Below are positions 59,500 through 64,000 of a stretch of 64,000 nucleotides of DNA, one piece after another. Under the pieces are notes generated by a model, which saw only the letters and a program-made list of their open reading frames with translations, was not told where the DNA came from and did not search any database. Positions within the stretch are counted from its first letter, which is position 1. The number at the start of each line of letters is the position of its first letter. This stretch comes from G963704535 sp963704535 (GTDB lineage Bacteria > Chloroflexota > Chloroflexia > Chloroflexales > Roseiflexaceae), in NCBI GenBank assembly GCA_963704535.1, contig OY969916.1, positions 8,370,001-8,434,000 of the forward strand, given 5' to 3'. The position numbers and the translations under genes were made by a program.

Positions 59500-59769
59500 T
59501 TACATCCGAGCAAGCAACCGCTCGTATTCATCATGCGATCCAATCCAGAACTAAACAATGGTATTGCCATCCCGAATACCGAGGGCACGATAGTTGGCGT
59601 TAATTCGTGCGGAATAGATGGGGCGGGTGGGGTGTACTTGCCGGAACCGCAAGCCGGGATGTGCCGGATTCTGCTGAAATAGTCGATATGCGTCACGTGC
59701 CTGGCGGCGCACGGCTTCAGGTAAGGCTGCGAAAGCGTCGCGAAAGCGTACCGTTGTGCGTGAGTTCAT
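59500..59769 (-). pseudogene. RelE/ParE-type toxin with a premature TAG
   Basis: ATG 59769: MNSRTTVRFRDAFAALPEAV, FQQNPAHPGLRFRQVHPTRP, YSARINANYRALGIRDGNTI then V and TAG (59553-59551), then in frame FWIGSHDEYERLLARM and stop at 59500. Relatives read IVWFWIGSHDEY here, so TGG has become TAG. Family members cleave mRNA at the ribosome; loss of the last 17 residues removes part of the active site. Overlaps its antitoxin by ATGA. Confidence 0.85.
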
Positions 59770-59984
59770 AGCTGGTCGGGATCAAGCACTTGTGTCCGTC
59801 CAGCGCGATGCTCGCTCAGAGCTTCGTCGGCGAGCTGAGCTAAAATATCAGGTGAACGATCCAGCAATTGTGACCACCGATGTTCCGATTTCAGCTCATC
59901 GATCATCCAGGCCGCGAACACCTCCTGCTCCTGGGGCGGCAGCTTCGCGGCTTCGGCAAAGGCTTGTTCGAGTAGAGTTGTCAT
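59766..59984 (-). CDS. Antitoxin partner of the decayed RelE-like toxin
   Basis: 72 residues from ATG 59984. LLEQAFAEAAKLPPQEQEVF, AAWMIDELKSEHRWSQLLDR and LAQLADEALSEHRAGRTQVLD match small helical antitoxins encoded before RelE/ParE-type toxins. The 4-bp overlap with the toxin start is typical. It is intact while the toxin is broken, the order in which such pairs are expected to decay. Confidence 0.82.
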   Translation of the reverse strand: MTTLLEQAFAEAAKLPPQEQEVFAAWMIDELKSEHRWSQLLDRSPDILAQLADEALSEHRAGRTQVLDPDQL

Positions 59985-60031
59985 TGGTCCATCTCCGACT
60001 AGGATTAAAATACCCGTACTCGTGTGGAGCA

Positions 60032-60062
60032 TTGTACCATACTCATACCACCGTGGTATTAT
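60032..60062 (+). promoter_or_regulatory. Candidate promoter with a palindromic operator
   Basis: TTGTAC (60032-60037) and TATTAT (60057-60062) enclose the perfect inverted repeat ATACCAC-C-GTGGTAT (60045-60059). It lies in the divergent gap between the antitoxin gene (minus) and the binding-protein gene (plus) and could be bound by the antitoxin or another repressor. Confidence 0.5.
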
Positions 60063-60137
60063 AAGGCCACCAACTACAACCCAGCCTACTCCAAGCGCGT
60101 ACTATAAACAGATTCGCCTTCGATAAAGGAGCCTCTC

Positions 60138-61793
60138 ATGCGTTCGATTCGCTTGCTACCCCTACTGTTCCTGCTCGCCTGCGTCGCGCTGGCCGGCTGC
60201 GAGGTGTTCGGCCTGAGCCAGCCGACCCCGGCGCCGATCATCATTATTGCGACGCCGGCGCCACAGCTCCCCGCCGCGACCACCGCGCCCCAGGGCGCCG
60301 TGACCGCCGCCCCGAGGCCAACCGCCGCGTCCCCGGCCCAGCCCACCACCGTCGTCACCGGGCCGGCGCCGACGGTGCCGGCTGGGGCCGCCAGCAAGGG
60401 CACGATCACCTTCGCCTTCGATGCCTTCCCGACCTACTTCCCCGGCATCATTATGGAGGTGCGCGGGCTGCTCCAGCAGCGCGGCTACGACCTGGTGTTG
60501 GTGCCATTCGGGCTCGACGGTCAGGAGGCGCCCTCGGAAGAGGAACGTTGGGCCAAGCTCAAGAGCGGCGAGTGGGACGTGTTGGCCACCACCCTCGACG
60601 GCTTTGCCCGCCAATCCGACCCGGCGATCGGCGCGATCACGGCGGTGATCGACGAGAGCGCCGGCGCCGACAAGCTGGTCGCCAAGCCGGAGATCGCCAC
60701 CATCAACGCTCTGCGCGGCCAGCGCATCGCCTTCAGCCAGGGCAGCGTGGGCGAGTACTTCCTGTACTACGCCCTCAGTCTGGCCGGCCTGACCCCACAG
60801 GACGTCACGCTGGTGCCGCAGGCGTCGGTCGCCGACGCCGTCACGGCCTACACCGGCGGCCAGGCCGACGCGGTCTCGGCTTGGGAGCCGGATGTGCTCG
60901 ACGCCGAGGCGGCCGGCGCCAAGGTGGTGATCGCCTCCGACAAGCTGCGCGCCATCCTCGACGTGCTGATCACCGCGCGCCCGGCGCTCGAGAACAAGGC
61001 CGAGGGGGTGCAGGCGTTCCACGACGCCTGGTTCGAGGCGCTCAAGATCATGACCGACACCCCCGACCAGGCCGGCCAGGCGCTCGTCGAGTGGGGCCAC
61101 CCCGACTGGACCTTTGTCGAGCAGCCGGGGGACCTGAGCGCCAGCCTGGAGACGCTGGCCCAGGCCACGCTGGGCGCCAACCAGTTCGCCTTCCAATCGC
61201 CGCAATTGCTGGTCAGCCGGCTGGGCGAGGCCCAAGGGATCTGGGCGCGGGCCGGCCAGGCGCCGCCCCAGGCCGACCTGACCCAACTTGTCGACGGGCG
61301 CTTCGCGCTGGGCTCGGCGCGCGGCTCGCAGCTCTTCTCGACCCAGCCGCCGGTCAACAGCTCGTTCCTGCTGACCGAGCGGGTCGATCTGCCGCAGCTC
61401 TCGGCCGAGGAGCAGCAGGGCGCCCAGGAGGTGGTCAAGCTGCCGCTGGAGAAGATCGACTTCGAGCCGGAGAGCACGCGCCTGACGACCAGGGCCGCCG
61501 AGGACCTGAACACCCAGGTGCTGCCGGTGCTGCGCTCGTCGCTCCTGTACCTCAAGATCGAGGGCAGTTCGGCCTGGCCGGGACCCGAGGGCCGCTTCAC
61601 CGCCGAGGAGATCCGCCAGTTCGCCATGTCGCGCGCCACTAGCGTCGCCACGTTCCTGACTCAGCAGGGCATCGACCCGAACCGCATGATTCTCAGCACC
61701 CTCGATCCGAAGTTCCCCAATAGTATCAACGAAAATGAGCTGGTGCAGGATCGGATCGTGCGTTTCACGCTGGTGACGACTGGCGGGCGGTAA
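60138..61793 (+). CDS. Substrate-binding lipoprotein fused to an OmpA-like domain
   Basis: 551 residues; ATG with AAAGGAG upstream. Lipobox LAGC at about residue 21, then a Pro/Ala/Thr-rich linker (about 28-90). Residues about 93-350 look like a nitrate/sulfonate/taurine-type (NMT1/SsuA-like) binding domain: FDAFPTYFPGIIMEVRGLLQ, ALRGQRIAFSQGSVGEYFLY, ADAVSAWEPDVLDAEAAGAK. The last 110 residues resemble an OmpA-type peptidoglycan-binding domain (LPLEKIDFEPESTRLTTRAA, EEIRQFAMSRATSVATFLTQ). The fusion would hold a solute-binding unit to the wall. No ABC genes are nearby, so it may be a sensor. Confidence 0.8.
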   Translation: MRSIRLLPLLFLLACVALAGCEVFGLSQPTPAPIIIIATPAPQLPAATTAPQGAVTAAPRPTAASPAQPTTVVTGPAPTVPAGAASKGTITFAFDAFPTYFPGIIMEVRGLLQQRGYDLVLVPFGLDGQEAPSEEERWAKLKSGEWDVLATTLDGFARQSDPAIGAITAVIDESAGADKLVAKPEIATINALRGQRIAFSQGSVGEYFLYYALSLAGLTPQDVTLVPQASVADAVTAYTGGQADAVSAWEPDVLDAEAAGAKVVIASDKLRAILDVLITARPALENKAEGVQAFHDAWFEALKIMTDTPDQAGQALVEWGHPDWTFVEQPGDLSASLETLAQATLGANQFAFQSPQLLVSRLGEAQGIWARAGQAPPQADLTQLVDGRFALGSARGSQLFSTQPPVNSSFLLTERVDLPQLSAEEQQGAQEVVKLPLEKIDFEPESTRLTTRAAEDLNTQVLPVLRSSLLYLKIEGSSAWPGPEGRFTAEEIRQFAMSRATSVATFLTQQGIDPNRMILSTLDPKFPNSINENELVQDRIVRFTLVTTGGR

Positions 61794-61797
61794 ATAG

Positions 61798-61976
61798 CCG
61801 GAACAAAGAATAAAGAACAAAGAACAAAGAGGAACGCGCTATCTCTTCGCTCTTTGTTGGCCTGATTAAAGCGCCGGTCAGGCAGGTATCTCACGCAAAG
61901 TCGCCAAGCTCGCAAAGGTATCAGAACAGCAGACTCTTTGCGGCTTTGCGGCTTTGCGTGAACAATCAGTCGAATA
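61798..61976. repeat. AAAGAAC heptamers and CGCAAAG hairpin
   Basis: AACAAAG/AATAAAG heptamers (61801-61831) pair loosely with CTCTTTG (61850); CGCAAAGTCGCCAAG (61894-61918) pairs with CTTTGCGGCTTTGCG (61933-61960). Confidence 0.78.
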
Positions 61977-62058
61977 ATTGGTGGGCCACTCAAGCCACTC
62001 GCGGCATGGCCGACAGGGTATAGTGTATCTTGTTCGAGTGATTTGCAGAGAGCGGGCT

Positions 62059-62505
62059 ATGAGCTATGATGTTTCCATTCAGCGTGATACGCGCAAATCT
62101 GAACTCGTGCATGTCGATCAGGTCAAAGTCTTTCTCCGACAAATGCCAGGGATGATCGAAAACGATGCGATCCAGTTTACCTATGAGCCTGACGACCAGC
62201 ATTATATGGAATTGGATTTCGAGCGCTATGATGCCAATGGGGAATGGATTGAGGACGATGCGCCGACTTATATCAACTGCATCAGTGCGCATATTCCCTA
62301 TGGGTATATGTCCGTGGAAACGGCCATACCAAACCCCTATCTCATTATCTGCGTCGCGCTTGCCGCCCATCTTGGGTGGGAAGCGCGTGATCTTCAGATC
62401 GATCAAGATCTCACCCAAGGCATTGATCACGAACGTATTAGACAGATCGCGACCGGCGTGATGAGAACAATGACCCAATTCTTCGATGACAAGACTGCCG
62501 AATGA
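62059..62505 (+). CDS. Uncharacterised 148-residue acidic protein
   Basis: ATG 62059 with AGAGAG upstream. Starts MSYDVSIQRDTRKSELVHVD, acidic middle (FTYEPDDQHYMELDFERYDA) and a C-terminal part with LIICVALAAHLGWEARDLQI. It has the size and look of a small alpha/beta protein, comparable with immunity or SMI1-like cytoplasmic proteins, but I see no decisive motif. GC content is clearly lower than the neighbours, which suggests transfer. Confidence 0.55.
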   Translation: MSYDVSIQRDTRKSELVHVDQVKVFLRQMPGMIENDAIQFTYEPDDQHYMELDFERYDANGEWIEDDAPTYINCISAHIPYGYMSVETAIPNPYLIICVALAAHLGWEARDLQIDQDLTQGIDHERIRQIATGVMRTMTQFFDDKTAE

Positions 62506-62611
62506 ACGGTTAATTCATCAGAGGTCGATGGTGCTTTACGTCTCTTGCGAACCATGAGTGGCAACGCGAAGCGTATGCGTTGCTCCCGGAGTAGCCCAAC
62601 AACGCGTTTCT

Positions 62612-62640
62612 GAGAAACCGCAGCTGGCTGACGGTTTCTC
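62612..62640. other. Hairpin in the gap between convergent genes
   Basis: GAGAAACCG (62612-62620) pairs perfectly with CGGTTTCTC (62632-62640), 11-nt loop, without a T run. It may help end transcription of the two convergent genes. Confidence 0.45.
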
Positions 62641-62721
62641 TGGTGAGGAGCGACTGTGGTCGTGGAAGTTCCAGCCGACCGCTTCGCTCAAGATCGGGGC
62701 ATTTTTAGCAATCGCGGGCTC

Positions 62722-64000
62722 CTACCTCTTCCTCACCCGCGACTGGTCGCCCTCGCGCACATACCTGTAGTCCACGCCGTCGACCCGCACCTCCAGCACA
62801 AAGCGGTCATTCTCCCAATCGTAGCTGCCGGTGCCGGTCATCTTCCAGCCGCGCGAGAAGGCGCATTTGTCGAGCGTGAAGATCGTGAGCAGGCCGTCGG
62901 CGTCCGGCTCGAAGGCCAGGGTGCCGCCGCCATACGGGCAGCCGGCGCTGGTGGGCGTGTAGCCATCCCAGTAATAGTACTCGGCGAGGTAGTTCAGCTC
63001 GGTCTCGGCCGACTCGAACGCCTCCAGCGGCGAATCGAACGCGCCGGCGGCGCCCGGCGCAAGCGGCACGTAGGCGTCGGCCACGCTGCCCTCGCACGCG
63101 ATCTCGCGCTGGTTGGGCCTCCGGTCCTTGACCAGGAACGCGGTCACGATATCGTCGGGGCACACGTTGCCGCGCCCAAAGATCACGTGCGGGCCGCCCT
63201 GCTGGGTGATCAGGTAGCCGTCGTCGAGCTGCTGGTACACGCTGACGCCGTTGCCGACCGGGGTGGCTGGGTCGGCCGTCGCGCCCAGCACCAGAGTTGT
63301 GATGCCTTCGGCGGTCAGCGGCGCGGGGCGGCTGAGATCATCGGTGGCGTCGGGCCAGTAGACGCAGGGCAGGTCGCCGTAGAACAGCGAGGTCAGGCGC
63401 GGGATGCGCTGCTCGACCGGGTCGCCGGCGCGCAGGAACTGCTCGGCGCGCTGGTCCTGCGTGCCGGAGAAGTAGCCGTAGTCCTGGCACTCCACTGCAT
63501 AGAACATGGCGTTCGAGAACCAGGGATCGTCCAGGGCTTCCAGGCTCTCGGGATCGACGCCCAGCGTCAGGTACAGCAGGCGCGCGAGCGGCACCAGGTC
63601 GTCGCGGTCGGCGGCGGCGCTGAGCGCGCGCTGGAACAGCATGCGGTCGCCCTCGCTGTACATCTGCCCGTAGGCGGTGACCTCCAGGTTCGCCAGGGTA
63701 AACTCGCGCCGCTCCAGGCCGCCGGAGGGCAGCGGGAACTTGAACCCGATCGGCCCGCGCTTCAGCCGCGCCGCCAGCTTATCATAGGCCGTCACCGCGC
63801 CCCGGCCCACATCCTTCGCGCAGCCCAAGTCCTCGTCGCAGGTCTCCAGCGTCGCCACCAGCGTATCGTTGAACGCCTGCGTCTGCTGCTCGTAGTAGGC
63901 GATGCCGTCAAGAGTCAGGTCGACCGTGCCGTCGAGGATCAGGCCGGCCAGGCGTTCGCCATGCGCGGCGGCGTAGGTCTGGACATACTGCGTCCCATAG
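62722..64000 (-). CDS. TAP-like alpha/beta hydrolase, partial at the right edge
   Basis: The frame is open from the stop at 62722 to the window end and begins outside it. The first residues visible, YGTQYVQTYAAAHGERLAGL, fit directly after the nucleophile Ser of GxSYGT. Near residue 270 of the visible part, PLTAEGITTLVLGATADPAT then GPHVIFGRGN supply the catalytic Asp and His of the TAP-like C-terminal domain family (tripeptidyl aminopeptidase / proline-iminopeptidase type). A beta-rich extension of about 90 residues follows (GSYDWENDRFVLEVRVDGVD). Usually secreted and acts on peptides; the signal region is outside the window. Confidence 0.82.
   Translation of the reverse strand, partial: YGTQYVQTYAAAHGERLAGLILDGTVDLTLDGIAYYEQQTQAFNDTLVATLETCDEDLGCAKDVGRGAVTAYDKLAARLKRGPIGFKFPLPSGGLERREFTLANLEVTAYGQMYSEGDRMLFQRALSAAADRDDLVPLARLLYLTLGVDPESLEALDDPWFSNAMFYAVECQDYGYFSGTQDQRAEQFLRAGDPVEQRIPRLTSLFYGDLPCVYWPDATDDLSRPAPLTAEGITTLVLGATADPATPVGNGVSVYQQLDDGYLITQQGGPHVIFGRGNVCPDDIVTAFLVKDRRPNQREIACEGSVADAYVPLAPGAAGAFDSPLEAFESAETELNYLAEYYYWDGYTPTSAGCPYGGGTLAFEPDADGLLTIFTLDKCAFSRGWKMTGTGSYDWENDRFVLEVRVDGVDYRYVREGDQSRVRKR

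Noticed and set aside
60162..61820. 552-codon frame antisense to the binding-protein fusion
   Set aside because: Arg/Leu/Gly-rich shadow without start signals; the plus strand has ribosome site, lipobox and domains.

Overview
The window is GC-rich chromosomal DNA from a free-living bacterium with a large repertoire of secreted and signalling proteins. Gene content fits Chloroflexota (Chloroflexia, the Roseiflexus/Kouleothrix side): lipoproteins with a Tat signal and LAAC lipobox, a secreted protein with the YLPLMMR-type linker common in this phylum, STAND NTPases joined to signalling modules, very large hybrid histidine kinases, and many short repeats. This assignment is inferred from style and content; there is no rRNA or marker gene here to prove it.

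Layout. 1-5 kb: a secreted subtilase with Asn at the catalytic Asp position and 12 GSIWSGA repeats, a convergent larA (Ni-pincer racemase family) and an alginate-lyase-like secreted protein. 5-11 kb: a molybdenum hydroxylase large subunit, an APH-type kinase, a metallo-beta-lactamase-fold hydrolase and a metallophosphoesterase. 10.7-17 kb (minus strand): a frameshifted small membrane protein, a duplicated-domain membrane protein, xseB, xseA, accB and an aminotransferase. 17.6-18.7 kb: a VapC-type toxin locus. 18.7-28.7 kb: alcohol dehydrogenase, ATP-grasp ligase, yggX, a frameshifted formyltransferase, a GT-C-like membrane protein, a cyclase-family hydrolase and a secreted beta-propeller-like protein. 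29-34.8 kb: a complete CUT2 sugar ABC importer (binding protein, ATPase, two permeases) with a GntR/FCD regulator upstream. 34.8-36.1 kb: an intact IS4-type insertion sequence. 36.3-39.1 kb: small membrane protein, sulfotransferase, HD protein, M20 peptidase. 39.1-46.1 kb: a 1328-residue hybrid histidine kinase and a STAND-NTPase/GAF/histidine-kinase fusion. 46.5-53.3 kb: a PHP phosphoesterase and a 1713-residue secreted ThuA/sugar-dehydrogenase/PKD/CBM/PA14/malectin protein. 53.5-55.9 kb: a macro-domain gene split by a second insertion sequence. 56-64 kb: MFS transporter, membrane protein, two genes with Trp-to-stop lesions, an antitoxin, a binding protein fused to an OmpA-like domain, and a partial TAP-like hydrolase at the right edge.

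Two themes stand out. First, non-coding DNA is dominated by repeats: heptamer/octamer runs with inverted partners, REP-like palindromes with a GTAG/GTAA foot, and two MITE-like families (A, ~100 bp; B, ~118 bp). Several are combined into islands with the same module order, and at least four sit inside reading frames without breaking them. Second, the interrupted macro-domain protein and the STAND-kinase fusion share the same short helical adaptor, which suggests parts of one NTP-dependent signalling or conflict system.

Seven apparent frame or stop lesions in 64 kb point either to real decay or to residual assembly errors; each is reported separately.
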